DNA of 28,224 nt, from assembly GCA_964513745.1 (NCBI GenBank), contig CAZEOK010000031.1, positions 1 to 28,224 of the forward strand. The letters run 5' to 3'. Of the stretch, positions 14,084 through 21,971 are shown one piece after another. A program made the translations under genes and the position numbers. The notes under the pieces were generated by a model that worked only from the letters and a program-made list of their open reading frames with translations, was not told where the DNA came from and searched no databases. Position 1 is the first letter of the stretch. Each line of letters begins with the position of its first letter. The stretch comes from DATDCY01 sp964513745. GTDB taxonomy: Bacteria; JAUVQV01; DATDCY01.

Positions 14084-15808
14084 ATGAGGCAGAAGGCATG
14101 GGCGCGCGGTGCGGTCGTCGTTGCGGCTGGTCTGTTCCTGATGTTCGCCGGTTCAAAGGCCGGGGCGCAGTACGAGAAGGCGGCGGGGGCGAAAGCGGCG
14201 GCGGAAAAACCGGCTGACGTCAAAGCCTGCTATGAATGTCACGAACCCGTCATGAAGCTGCACACTATGGGCAAACACGCGAAGGTGAACTGCGTCAGCT
14301 GCCACAGCGGGCTCACCGCGCACCTGGACAACCCCGGTCCGGAAACCCGGCCGGTTACGGACACCTCCTGGGAGGCCTGCGGCGCATGCCACAAGGAACA
14401 GCTCGAGACCTTCATGCAGGTGGCGAAGAATCGTCCGGCGCGCGACGAGAAGTCGCAGCTCACGAACCGCTCGCCCAACCCCTTCTGGGACAAGCTTATG
14501 GCCGGCCACGGCTTCACGAAGGAGCACAACCTGACGCGAAGCCACGTGAACATGCTGCTGGACCAGTTCGTGGTCGACCGGGCGTTCGGCGGCCGGTTCC
14601 AGCCGAAAAACGGCTGGATGTACGTCAACGAGAAGGGCAAGGTCTGGGACATCCTGACGGACACTCACCACGAGACCAAGGAGCACAAGGTCTTCAACCC
14701 CCAGACAGCCGCAGCCGCGAACCCCGTCTGCCTCCAGTGTAAAACGCAGGACCACATCCTGAAGTGGGCCTATCTCGGCGAGCCCGCCCCGGCCGCCACC
14801 TGGTCGCGGACCTCGAACGTCGTGGAGGTCGCCAAGGACGTGAACCACGCCTTGAACTGCTTCATCTGTCACGACCCGCACGCGGCAAAGCCCCGTATCG
14901 TGCGCGACGGGCTGATCCAGGCGCTGACCCGGCCCGAGGCCGACACGCTCTGGCACAAAGACGCCAACCACACGAAGTTCCAGGTCATCGACATGGGAAC
15001 GCGCGGGTTCAACCGCAAGATCGCCATCCTCGACAAGTACGATTCGCGGCTGCAGTGCGGGCAGTGCCACGTCGAGTACAACTGCAACCCGGGCACGGAC
15101 CCGAAGACCGGCGAACCGGTGAAGTTCACCGACGCCCGGACGAACCACTTCCCCTACAAGGACGTCTTCGGGCTCTATGACCACTACGTGAACCAGGTCT
15201 CCTTCCTCGACTTCAAACACGGGCTCACCGGCGGGCTGCTCTGGAAGGCCCAGCATCCCGAGGCCGAGGCGTTCTACAATTCGAAGCACGCCAAGGCCGG
15301 CGCGGGCTGCGACAGCTGCCATACGCCGAAGGTGAAGAACAAGCAGGGGAAGGTCTTCACCTCCCATTTCGCCGTCACGCCGAGGGTCCAGATCAAGGAG
15401 ACCTGCCTGACGTCCAACTGCCACCCGAAGTGGACCGAGCAGGACGCGGTCTACTCGATCGACTCGGTCAAGTCCCACATCAAGGGCAAGATGCGCAAAG
15501 CCGAGTTCCGCATCTCGGTGCTGATCGACAAGATCCTGGCCGCCAAGGCCGCGGGGGTTGATCCCGAAGTGATCAAGAAAGCCCAAGACCAACACCTGAA
15601 GGCCCACTTCCTCTGGGAGTTCTGGACCGCGGAAAACTCCGACGGCTTCCACAACCCGGACATGGCCAAGGAAGCGCTGATGAAGGCCGCCCAGCAAGCG
15701 TTCGACGGCATCAAGCTCATCGACGATGCCATGGCGCCGAAGGCCGCCGCGGCTCCGGCTGCTACCCCCGCGGCGACTCCGGCCCCGCCGGTTCCGGCCG
15801 GCAAGTAA
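14084..15808 (+). CDS. onr: Octaheme cytochrome c nitrite reductase (ONR/TvNiR type)
   Basis: 574-aa periplasmic enzyme predicted to reduce nitrite to ammonium with six electrons. A Sec signal peptide ends near residue 28. Eight haem motifs are visible: C49YECH, C70VSCH, C99GACH, C216LQCK, C259FICH, C325GQCH, C409DSCH and C441LTSNCH. The fourth, CXXCK, marks the Lys-ligated catalytic haem of NrfA/ONR. Three haems before it separate ONR from pentaheme NrfA. QCGQCHVEYNC holds Y332 and C334, the Tyr-x-Cys pair cross-linked in Thioalkalivibrio TvNiR. KAQHPE (H391) and R166 fit the other active-site positions by spacing. The eighth haem has CX4CH. An Ala/Pro tail ends the protein. ATG 14084 is chosen for the signal peptide. 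It heads the nap operon. Pentaheme NrfA and HAO are less likely. Confidence 0.9.
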   Translation: MRQKAWARGAVVVAAGLFLMFAGSKAGAQYEKAAGAKAAAEKPADVKACYECHEPVMKLHTMGKHAKVNCVSCHSGLTAHLDNPGPETRPVTDTSWEACGACHKEQLETFMQVAKNRPARDEKSQLTNRSPNPFWDKLMAGHGFTKEHNLTRSHVNMLLDQFVVDRAFGGRFQPKNGWMYVNEKGKVWDILTDTHHETKEHKVFNPQTAAAANPVCLQCKTQDHILKWAYLGEPAPAATWSRTSNVVEVAKDVNHALNCFICHDPHAAKPRIVRDGLIQALTRPEADTLWHKDANHTKFQVIDMGTRGFNRKIAILDKYDSRLQCGQCHVEYNCNPGTDPKTGEPVKFTDARTNHFPYKDVFGLYDHYVNQVSFLDFKHGLTGGLLWKAQHPEAEAFYNSKHAKAGAGCDSCHTPKVKNKQGKVFTSHFAVTPRVQIKETCLTSNCHPKWTEQDAVYSIDSVKSHIKGKMRKAEFRISVLIDKILAAKAAGVDPEVIKKAQDQHLKAHFLWEFWTAENSDGFHNPDMAKEALMKAAQQAFDGIKLIDDAMAPKAAAAPAATPAATPAPPVPAGK

Positions 15809-15823
15809 GCAAGCGACGCTGTT

Positions 15824-15851
15824 GCGAGGCGGGGGATTGCCGCCGCCTCGC
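15824..15851 (+). other. Intercistronic hairpin between the nitrite reductase gene and napM
   Basis: GCGAGGCGG (15824-15832) pairs perfectly with CCGCCTCGC (15843-15851) around a 10-nt loop. No T-tract follows, so it looks more like an mRNA-stability or partial-attenuation element that sets expression of the reductase apart from the nap genes. Confidence 0.5.
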
Positions 15852-15889
15852 AGCGGCGCCAGACGCCGAATTTATCGAAGGAGGTTCCG

Positions 15890-16261
15890 ATGAAATACCT
15901 TCTGGTGGCGCTGCTGGCGTTGGTCCTCCCGACCGTCGCCTCTGGGGCGGACAAGACGCACAGGGAAGGCCTGGACCAGGACTGTGCGGAGTGCCACGAA
16001 GATCAGGAGAAATCCTGGTTGAATGGGAAGCACGGGTTGATGAACGTCAAGTGCGTGGTCTGCCACGGGGCTCCCGAGGTGAATTTCACGGCAGCGCCCG
16101 GCCCCGACCGCTGCGTCGGGTGCCACGCAGACGCGGTTGCGGACGTCCGGAAGAAACTGCCGGCCAAGGAACAGTCCTGCTTTTTCTGCCATGAAAACCA
16201 CACGGCGGGCGTGAAGGAATCCGCGAAGAGCGGCTTCCATGGAGAAGGAGGCGCGCGATGA
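15890..16261 (+). CDS. napM: Small periplasmic tetraheme cytochrome c, NapM-like
   Basis: 123 aa with a Sec signal peptide (about 1-20, ending ASGA) and four CXXCH motifs: C32AECH, C55VVCH, C75VGCH and C97FFCH. Its place directly before napA matches NapM of the Desulfovibrio-type napCMADGH order, where a tetraheme protein stands in for NapB as electron donor to monomeric NapA. It may also feed the octaheme reductase. AAGGAGG at 15878-15884 is a strong ribosome binding site. The TGA overlaps the napA ATG (ATGA), implying coupling. The symbol rests on position and haem count; NrfH/NapC-type cytochromes would have an N-terminal anchor without cleavage. Confidence 0.82.
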   Translation: MKYLLVALLALVLPTVASGADKTHREGLDQDCAECHEDQEKSWLNGKHGLMNVKCVVCHGAPEVNFTAAPGPDRCVGCHADAVADVRKKLPAKEQSCFFCHENHTAGVKESAKSGFHGEGGAR

Positions 16262-18564
16262 ACCTGACCAGAAGACAGCTCCTGAAATATTCGGCCGCAC
16301 TGGCCGCAGCCTCCGCGATCGGCCTCGAGCTGCCTCTGCCGAAGGAATGCATCGCGGCCGGGGCGGACGTCGACTCGTGGGTGAAGGGCGTTTGTCGCTA
16401 CTGCGGCGCCGGCTGCGGGGTGTACGTCGGCATCCGGGGCGGCAAGGTGGTCGCGGTCAAAGGCGACAAGGACAACTGGAACAAGGGTTTCCTCTGCCTC
16501 AAGGGCAATTTCCTCCCGGCCATCATGACCGCTCCGGACAGGATGACGCACCCCCTGCTGCGGCGGGGCAACGAGTTCGTGAAGATCGGCTGGAACGAGG
16601 CCATGGATCTGATGGTCGGCAAGTTTGCCGCCGCCTACAAGGCCGATCCCCAGTCGCTGGCCTTCTACGGCTCGGGCCAGGCCTTCACCGAGGAATCCTA
16701 CTTCATGAACAAGCTTTTCAAGGGCGGGCTCGGCACGAACAATATCGACGGCAACCCCCGTCTCTGCATGGCGTCCGCCGCCGTGGGGTATGTCTCCACG
16801 TTCGGGAAGGACGAGCCCATGGGGGCCTACGACGACATCTATCACGCCGACTGCTTCTTCATCGTCGGCTCGAACATGGCCGAGGCGCATCCCGTCATCT
16901 TCCGCATGGTCAACGAGCAAAAGAAACGGGGCGCCAAGATCATCATGGTCGACCCGCGCAAGACGCTTTCCGCCAGGATCGCGGACATGCACATGAGCTT
17001 CACCCCCGGCACCGACCTGGCGATCCTGAACGCGATGGCCTACGTGATCGTCAAGGAAAACCTCCACAGCAAGGAGTACCTCGACAAGCACCTGAAATTC
17101 ATGAAGGTGACCGATCCCGGGCCGCCGCCGAAGACGGAACCTGCAACGTGGGACGAGTACGTCCAGCTCCTGGAGGAGTACACCCCGGAGGCTGCCGAAA
17201 AGATCTCCGGCTGCCCCAAGGACGACATCGTCAAGGCCGCCCGGATGTTCGCTCAATCCAAGGGGACGATGAGCTTCTGGTGCATGGGGCTCAATCAACG
17301 CACGCGCGGCGTCTGGGTCAACAACATGATGCACAACCTCCACCTGCTCACGGGCCAGATCAACCGGCCCGGCGCGACGTCCTTCTCGCTCACCGGCCAG
17401 CCGAACGCCTGCGGCGGCGTGCGCGACGCGGGGATGCTCAGTCACCTGCTTCCCTATGGCAGGGCCGTCGCCAACGACAAGGACCGCGAGGACATGGAGA
17501 AGTTCTGGGGGCTGCCCGCCGGTCGCATCCAGGCGAAGCCGGGACCGACCGCCGTCGAGATGTTCCGCTCCTTCGGCAAGAGCGAGCTCAAGGCGATGTG
17601 GATCGCCTGCACGAACCCCGGCCAGAGCCTCCCGAACGTCGACGCCTACCGCAAGGCCATGGAGGGCAAGGACACCTTCCTCGTGGTGTCGGAAGCCTAT
17701 CACCCGACCAAGACCTCGGAGTTGGCCGACCTGGTTCTGCCCGCGGCGCTGTGGGTCGAGAAGGACGGCACCTACGGCCAGTCCGAGCGGCGGTACCAGT
17801 ACGTCGAGAAGGCCGTCAATCCCCCGGGCGAGGCGCGGCCCGATCTCGAAGTGATGATCGAGTTTGCGAACAAACTCTTCAAGGCCCTGGATCTGGAACA
17901 CGAATCCCGGAAGCTCTTTGCGTTCAAGAATTCCGAGGAGGTCTGGAACGAGATCCGGCTGGCATCAAAGGGAACGGCCTACGACTTCATGGGCATGACC
18001 CGTGAGCGCCTGAAGAAGGCCCACGGCATCCAGTGGCCCTGTCCCACGGAAGACCACCCGGGCACCGTACGGCGCTATACGGCCGTGTACGGCGACCCCC
18101 TGGTGAAGAAGTTCGACCCCGCGGCCGCGGATGTCTCGTTCTACGGGAGCAAGGACAAGAAAGCCACGGTCTGGCTTCGTCCCTACAAGGGCCCGGCCGA
18201 ACCGCCCGATGCGGAGTATCCTTTCGCGCTGACCACGGGGCGGCAGATCGAGCACTGGCACACCGGGACCATGACCCTGAAGGTTCCCGAGCTGCGGCGG
18301 TCGGCGCCGGCGGCGTACGTGGAGATCAACCCCCGCGACGCTCAGAAGCTCGGCATCAAGGCCATGGACAAGGTGCGTGTCACGTCGCGCCGCGGAACGA
18401 TCGTGCTCGAGGCGAAGGTGATGGACGTGCCGAGAGACGGGCTGGTCTTCGTGCCGATGCACTACCCGGACAAGATGATCAACAGCCTGACGAACGATGC
18501 CTTCGACGCGCTGTCCAAGCAGCCGGAGTACAAGGTCTGCGCAGTGAAGCTGGAGAAGGCGTAA
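16258..18564 (+). CDS. napA: Periplasmic nitrate reductase catalytic subunit NapA
   Basis: 768 aa, bis-MGD molybdoenzyme reducing nitrate to nitrite. A Tat signal (TRRQLLKYSAALAAAS, R5-R6) exports the folded protein. A [4Fe-4S] site is formed by C46RYCGAGC53 and C80, followed by Lys82. The Mo ligand is C170 in GNPRLCMASAAVGY, with the NapA-typical stretch TFGKDEPMGAYDDI just after. The C-terminal dinucleotide-binding domain has ALTTGRQIEHWHTGTMT. The length suits Desulfovibrio-like monomeric NapA. Formate dehydrogenase was considered, but CMASA plus DEPMG and the napD/G/H neighbours favour NapA. AAGGAGG at 16245-16251 is its ribosome binding site. Confidence 0.95.
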   Translation: MNLTRRQLLKYSAALAAASAIGLELPLPKECIAAGADVDSWVKGVCRYCGAGCGVYVGIRGGKVVAVKGDKDNWNKGFLCLKGNFLPAIMTAPDRMTHPLLRRGNEFVKIGWNEAMDLMVGKFAAAYKADPQSLAFYGSGQAFTEESYFMNKLFKGGLGTNNIDGNPRLCMASAAVGYVSTFGKDEPMGAYDDIYHADCFFIVGSNMAEAHPVIFRMVNEQKKRGAKIIMVDPRKTLSARIADMHMSFTPGTDLAILNAMAYVIVKENLHSKEYLDKHLKFMKVTDPGPPPKTEPATWDEYVQLLEEYTPEAAEKISGCPKDDIVKAARMFAQSKGTMSFWCMGLNQRTRGVWVNNMMHNLHLLTGQINRPGATSFSLTGQPNACGGVRDAGMLSHLLPYGRAVANDKDREDMEKFWGLPAGRIQAKPGPTAVEMFRSFGKSELKAMWIACTNPGQSLPNVDAYRKAMEGKDTFLVVSEAYHPTKTSELADLVLPAALWVEKDGTYGQSERRYQYVEKAVNPPGEARPDLEVMIEFANKLFKALDLEHESRKLFAFKNSEEVWNEIRLASKGTAYDFMGMTRERLKKAHGIQWPCPTEDHPGTVRRYTAVYGDPLVKKFDPAAADVSFYGSKDKKATVWLRPYKGPAEPPDAEYPFALTTGRQIEHWHTGTMTLKVPELRRSAPAAYVEINPRDAQKLGIKAMDKVRVTSRRGTIVLEAKVMDVPRDGLVFVPMHYPDKMINSLTNDAFDALSKQPEYKVCAVKLEKA

Positions 18565-18590
18565 AGGGCGACCCGGAAAGGATACAGCCC

Positions 18591-18818
18591 ATGGCGATTT
18601 CGAGCGTCATCGTGGCCATCGAAGACGGCGCCATCGAGCAGGTGCTGCCGAGGCTCGGTGCGGTCCCCGGCGTCAGCGTTTTCGGCGTGAAGGACGACCA
18701 GATCGTGACCGTCGTCGAGGCGGAGACCCTTTCCGCGGTGAACCAGATCATCAAGGACATCTCTGAGTTCGAAAGGGTCATCGGCATTTACCCGGTGTAC
18801 GCGGGAGATCATGCCTAG
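18591..18818 (+). CDS. napD: NapD, Tat proofreading chaperone for NapA
   Basis: 75-aa cytoplasmic protein with the NapD ferredoxin-like fold (begins MAISSVIVAIEDG; core PGVSVFGVKDDQIVTVVEAE; ends GIYPVYAGDHA). NapD binds the NapA twin-arginine signal until cofactor insertion is complete. It lies 26 nt after napA, with GGAAAGGA upstream, and overlaps the next gene by 8 nt. The start is fixed by the family N-terminus. Confidence 0.92.
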   Translation: MAISSVIVAIEDGAIEQVLPRLGAVPGVSVFGVKDDQIVTVVEAETLSAVNQIIKDISEFERVIGIYPVYAGDHA

Positions 18819-19276
18819 CGCGTATCTTCGGCCGCCGGGGGCCCTGCCCGAGACCGAATTTCTCGCCACGTGCATCCGGTGCGGGAAATGCGCCCAGGCC
18901 TGCCCCTACCGGTCGATCACGATGGCCAGCCTGCTGGACGGCCTGGCGGTCATGGGCACGCCGGTCATCCGTGCCAGGCGCAAGCCCTGCTATCTGTGCA
19001 TGAAGTGCCCTCCCGTGTGTCCCTCGGGCGCACTCCGGAGGAATCTCAAGGAAAAAGAGCTGGTCCGGATGGGCACGGCGGTCATCGCCCGGGANNNNNN
19101 NNNNCTTGTGCCGCAGTTGTTTCGACGACTGTCCCCTGATCGGCGAGGCCATCCGGATGGACGATGATCTGCGTCCCGTCGTTGAGGACGGCAAATGCGT
19201 GGGCTGCGGCATCTGCGAAAACGTCTGTCCGGTCGAGGGGGCCGCCATTGCGGTGCGCCCTGGAGCGAAAAGGTGA
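18811..19276 (+). CDS. napG: NapG-like polyferredoxin, interrupted by an assembly gap
   Basis: Two parts of one gene flank ten Ns (19095-19104). The first (18811-19094) encodes YLRPPGALPETEF, CIRCGKCAQACP and CYLCMKCPPVCP. The second (19106-19276) encodes CRSCFDDCP and CVGCGICENVCP, stopping at TGA 19274-19276. The four [4Fe-4S] clusters and the LRPPGA opening are typical of NapG, which passes electrons from NapH toward periplasmic NapA. The two parts join in frame only if the true gap is a multiple of three, so the ten Ns are a placeholder. Unlike classical NapG, no twin-arginine signal precedes LRPPGA, and none is encoded in this frame upstream. It overlaps napD by 8 nt and napH by 4 nt. 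Confidence 0.85.
19095..19104. other. Run of ten N (assembly gap)
   Basis: Ten undetermined bases lie inside napG between its second and third ferredoxin-type cluster motifs. The flanking reading frames are out of phase at exactly ten bases, so the real length differs. Confidence 0.98.
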
Positions 19277-20067
19277 AACTCACCAGCGTCAGGAGAGCGG
19301 TCCAGGTCTCGACGCTGGCGCTCCTCGTCGCCATACCGCTCCTGAACAACGCGGGGATCTCCTTCATCACGGGGACGCTCTATTCGCTGGCCATCGGACC
19401 GCTCTGGATCACGGATCCCCTGATCGGCCTACAGACGTTCTTCACGACCATGACGGTCGACACGAAGATGCTCCTCTCCGTGCTCATCCCGCTCCTGACC
19501 GCCTTGACGTTCGGAAGGGTGTTCTGCAGCTGGGTCTGCCCGCAGAACCTGATCTCGGAGGCTGTCGACTCCCTGGCGGCCAGGGCGGGCGTGAAGAGAC
19601 CCCTCCAGCCACCGCCGACCGCGCTGCCGCGGTATATCGTTCTGGCAGCGGTCATGGCGTTGACCGTGCTGGTCGGGCTGCCGTTTGCCAGCATGCTGTC
19701 GGCTCCCGGGATCATCTCCGTCCAGATCTCGCGAATCGTCAGTGAAAGGAGCGCCGGGCTCGAGCTCGGCCTGATAGGCATCGTGGTCGTCGTGGAGATG
19801 TTCCTGGTCCGCCGTGCCTGGTGCAACTACGTTTGTCCCGTTGGCGGCTTCCTCGGCCTATTCAGGCTGAAGCGGACCATGAACATCTGTTTTGCCGAGA
19901 CCGCGGATCACGCCTGCGGGCGATGCCGCAGGTGCGAGCAGGCCTGCCAGCTGGGGTTGGACCCCATGGGGGGGAGGATGTACCCGCTCTGCCACAACTG
20001 CGGCGACTGCGTCGTTGCCTGCGGCAATGTCAAAGGCGAACAGAAGCCGCTCTCATTCAGGTTTTGA
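19273..20067 (+). CDS. napH: NapH, membrane quinol-oxidising polyferredoxin
   Basis: 264 aa with about four to five transmembrane helices (e.g. STLALLVAIPLL, MLLSVLIPLLTAL, YIVLAAVMALTVLVGL, GLIGIVVVVEMFLV) and cysteine motifs CSWVCP and CNYVCP facing the cytoplasm. Two [4Fe-4S] ferredoxin motifs follow (CGRCRRCEQACQLG and CHNCGDCVVACGN). NapH with NapG forms a quinol dehydrogenase feeding periplasmic nitrate reductase. GTG 19273 overlaps the napG stop (GTGA) and begins directly with a basic stretch before the first helix; longer starts would run into napG. It is the last gene of the operon. Confidence 0.92.
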   Translation: MKLTSVRRAVQVSTLALLVAIPLLNNAGISFITGTLYSLAIGPLWITDPLIGLQTFFTTMTVDTKMLLSVLIPLLTALTFGRVFCSWVCPQNLISEAVDSLAARAGVKRPLQPPPTALPRYIVLAAVMALTVLVGLPFASMLSAPGIISVQISRIVSERSAGLELGLIGIVVVVEMFLVRRAWCNYVCPVGGFLGLFRLKRTMNICFAETADHACGRCRRCEQACQLGLDPMGGRMYPLCHNCGDCVVACGNVKGEQKPLSFRF

Positions 20068-20123
20068 GAGCGTTGTGTGATCGGCATTGAAACCCCATGG
20101 GATCAAACCGTCGTGAATTCATC

Positions 20124-20129
20124 TATACT
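20124..20129 (+). promoter_or_regulatory. Possible -10 box for moeA-mobB
   Basis: TATACT is placed 10 nt before the moeA ATG, which would give a leader of only about 4 nt. No good -35 lies 16-18 nt upstream, so this is tentative. It would allow cofactor genes to be expressed apart from the nap operon. Confidence 0.35.
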
Positions 20130-20139
20130 CGGGGCCGCA

Positions 20140-21414
20140 ATGGCGAAGAACATCTCCTACGAAGAGGCGATCGCCTCGGTCCTCGAACAGATCGAGGCGG
20201 GGGGGGTGCGCACGCTGCCACTTCCCGAGGTCACCGGCGAGATCCTCGGTGTCGATGTGGTCGCGGGCTGCGATGTCCCCCCGTTCCCGCGGGCGACGAT
20301 GGACGGCTACGCGGTGCGTTGGACCGGGAGCGAGACCGAAGGCGCCTATGAAGTTGTCGGCACGGTCGTCCCGGGACAAGGCTGGGAGGGCAATCCCGGC
20401 GATCGCGGCTGCGTGAAGATCATGACCGGCGCCGCGGTCCCCCCGGCGTTCGACACCGTCATCCCGGTCGAGGACTCCGTGAGCCGCGCCGCCGGGGAGG
20501 TCCACTTCACCGCGGGGGGGCGACGGGGTGACAACATCGCCCGCCAGGGGGAGGACGCGCACCGGGGCGAGTTGCTGATCCCTCGCGGTTCGCTGCTGCG
20601 CACCCGCCACGTGCCGACACTCGCTGCCGAGGGTCTCTGGGACGTTCCGGTCTACGAACGCCCGACGGTGGCGGTGCTCGCCACGGGCGGCGAACTGCGC
20701 GAGCCCTGGGAGGACGCCCCGGCGCCGTGCATCCACAACACCAACGCCCCTTTCCTGATGGCCTCCCTTCGTGGTGCGGGCTTCACCGGTACGAGCTACC
20801 TCGGCATCGTCGCGGACGAGACGGGGCCGCTGCTCGAGAAGATCCGCGCGGGGCTCGAGTCAGACTTCCTGCTCATCACCGGCGGCGTCTCCATGGGGGA
20901 CGGGGACCTCGTGCCGGAGTGCCTGGCCTCGTGCGGGGTGCGCAAGATCCTGCACAAGGTCTCGATGAAGCCAGGCAAACCGCTCTTCGTTGGCCGGAGC
21001 GAGCGCGGCTCGATGGTCGTCGGCTTCCCCGGGAACCCCGTGGCGGTGATGGTGCACTTCTCGATGTTCGTTCAGCCGCTGCTCCTGAAGGCCTCCGGGG
21101 CGCGCGAGCACCTGCCGAAGCCGGTCCTGCTGCCGCTCACCGAGGAGGCGGTCAATCGCAGCGGTCGCAAGAAGTTCAGCCTCGGGCGGATCGTCTCGCG
21201 CGGGGGCCGGTCCTTCGTCCAGGAGTTGATTTCACAAGGTTCCGGCGATTTTATCTCGGCGCGGCACGCCGAGGGCGTCTTCGAGATTCCGCTCGGCGTC
21301 TCGCTGATCCCGGCAGGGGAGTCGGTGCGCTTTTTCCCAGCCTGGGGCGACTTCTTCGGAGAGGCTGGTGCGCCCGAGACGTCCGGCGAGTCCGGGGAAG
21401 GCGTCGATGTCTGA
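20140..21414 (+). CDS. moeA: Molybdopterin molybdenumtransferase MoeA
   Basis: 424 aa. Inserts molybdate into adenylylated molybdopterin, the last common step of Mo-cofactor synthesis, in the cytoplasm. The N-terminus (ISYEEAIASVLEQI), DVPPFPRATMDGYAV, ATGGEL and the MPT-binding LLITGGVSMGDGDLVPE are diagnostic, with GFPGNPVAVMVHF in domain III and the usual C-terminal domain IV. I use ATG 20140; the upstream in-frame GTG at 20077 would add 21 residues not found in the family. It follows napH by 72 nt and overlaps mobB by 8 nt, so the pair serves NapA and perhaps W-enzymes fed by TupABC. Confidence 0.95.
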   Translation: MAKNISYEEAIASVLEQIEAGGVRTLPLPEVTGEILGVDVVAGCDVPPFPRATMDGYAVRWTGSETEGAYEVVGTVVPGQGWEGNPGDRGCVKIMTGAAVPPAFDTVIPVEDSVSRAAGEVHFTAGGRRGDNIARQGEDAHRGELLIPRGSLLRTRHVPTLAAEGLWDVPVYERPTVAVLATGGELREPWEDAPAPCIHNTNAPFLMASLRGAGFTGTSYLGIVADETGPLLEKIRAGLESDFLLITGGVSMGDGDLVPECLASCGVRKILHKVSMKPGKPLFVGRSERGSMVVGFPGNPVAVMVHFSMFVQPLLLKASGAREHLPKPVLLPLTEEAVNRSGRKKFSLGRIVSRGGRSFVQELISQGSGDFISARHAEGVFEIPLGVSLIPAGESVRFFPAWGDFFGEAGAPETSGESGEGVDV

Positions 21415-21910
21415 GACGGTCTCCTTCGTCGGCAAGTCCGGCAGCGGCAAGACCACCCTGCTCGAGAAAGTGATCGCCGAACTGGTCCGGCGGGGGGTGC
21501 GGGTCGGCGCGATCAAGCACGATGCCCATCACTTCGAGATCGACCACCCGGGCAAGGACAGCCACCGCCTGGCAGCGGCGGGGGCGGCCGTGACGCTGAT
21601 CTGCTCCCCGGACAAGCTCGCCCTGGTCCGGCGGCACGACGTCGCCCCGGAGATCGAGGAGATCCTGCGGGCCTACTTCGCCGACGTGGACCTTGTTCTC
21701 ACCGAGGGTTTCAAGCGCAGCGCGCTGCCAAAGATCGAAGTGCACCGCCGGGAGCGCAGCGCCGAGTTGATCTGCCGCGGCGCGCTACGCGACGAGACCC
21801 TTCTCGCGGTGGCGAGCGACGAGCCGCTCGACCTCGACGTCCCGGTTCTCGACATCGAGGACGCGGCGGTGGTCGCGGATTTCATCGCCGCGCGTTTCCT
21901 CCGGCGATAG
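21407..21910 (+). CDS. mobB: Molybdopterin-guanine dinucleotide biosynthesis protein MobB
   Basis: 167-aa cytoplasmic GTP-binding protein that aids MobA in attaching GMP to molybdopterin, making the MGD cofactor NapA needs. It starts with a strand and P-loop (VSFVGKSGSGKTTLLEK, G9-T16), followed by GAIKHDAHHFEIDHPGKDSHR and LVLTEGFKRSALPKIEV, all typical of MobB. ATG 21407 lies within the last codons of moeA. MobA is not in the window. The gene ends 61 nt before the convergent rhomboid gene, and no strong terminator is visible in that gap. Confidence 0.95.
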   Translation: MSETVSFVGKSGSGKTTLLEKVIAELVRRGVRVGAIKHDAHHFEIDHPGKDSHRLAAAGAAVTLICSPDKLALVRRHDVAPEIEEILRAYFADVDLVLTEGFKRSALPKIEVHRRERSAELICRGALRDETLLAVASDEPLDLDVPVLDIEDAAVVADFIAARFLRR

Positions 21911-21971
21911 CTTCCGGCCGGCCCGAGGCTGGCGAAACCGCTCTGCGGTCGCTCGTTCAGCATCCCCGGGA

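Noticed and set aside
14084..15808. Pentaheme NrfA or hydroxylamine oxidoreductase
   Set aside because: Three haems precede the CXXCK motif and the Tyr is followed by x-Cys, which fits ONR. HAO-type proteins lack CXXCK.
16003..17901. 632-aa minus-strand open frame opposite napM/napA
   Set aside because: It is a mirror of unmistakable NapM and NapA coding sequence and has no recognisable motif.
16258..18564. Formate dehydrogenase alpha subunit
   Set aside because: The Mo ligand region reads LCMASAAVGY and is followed by TFGKDEPMG, and napD/G/H follow; these are NapA features.
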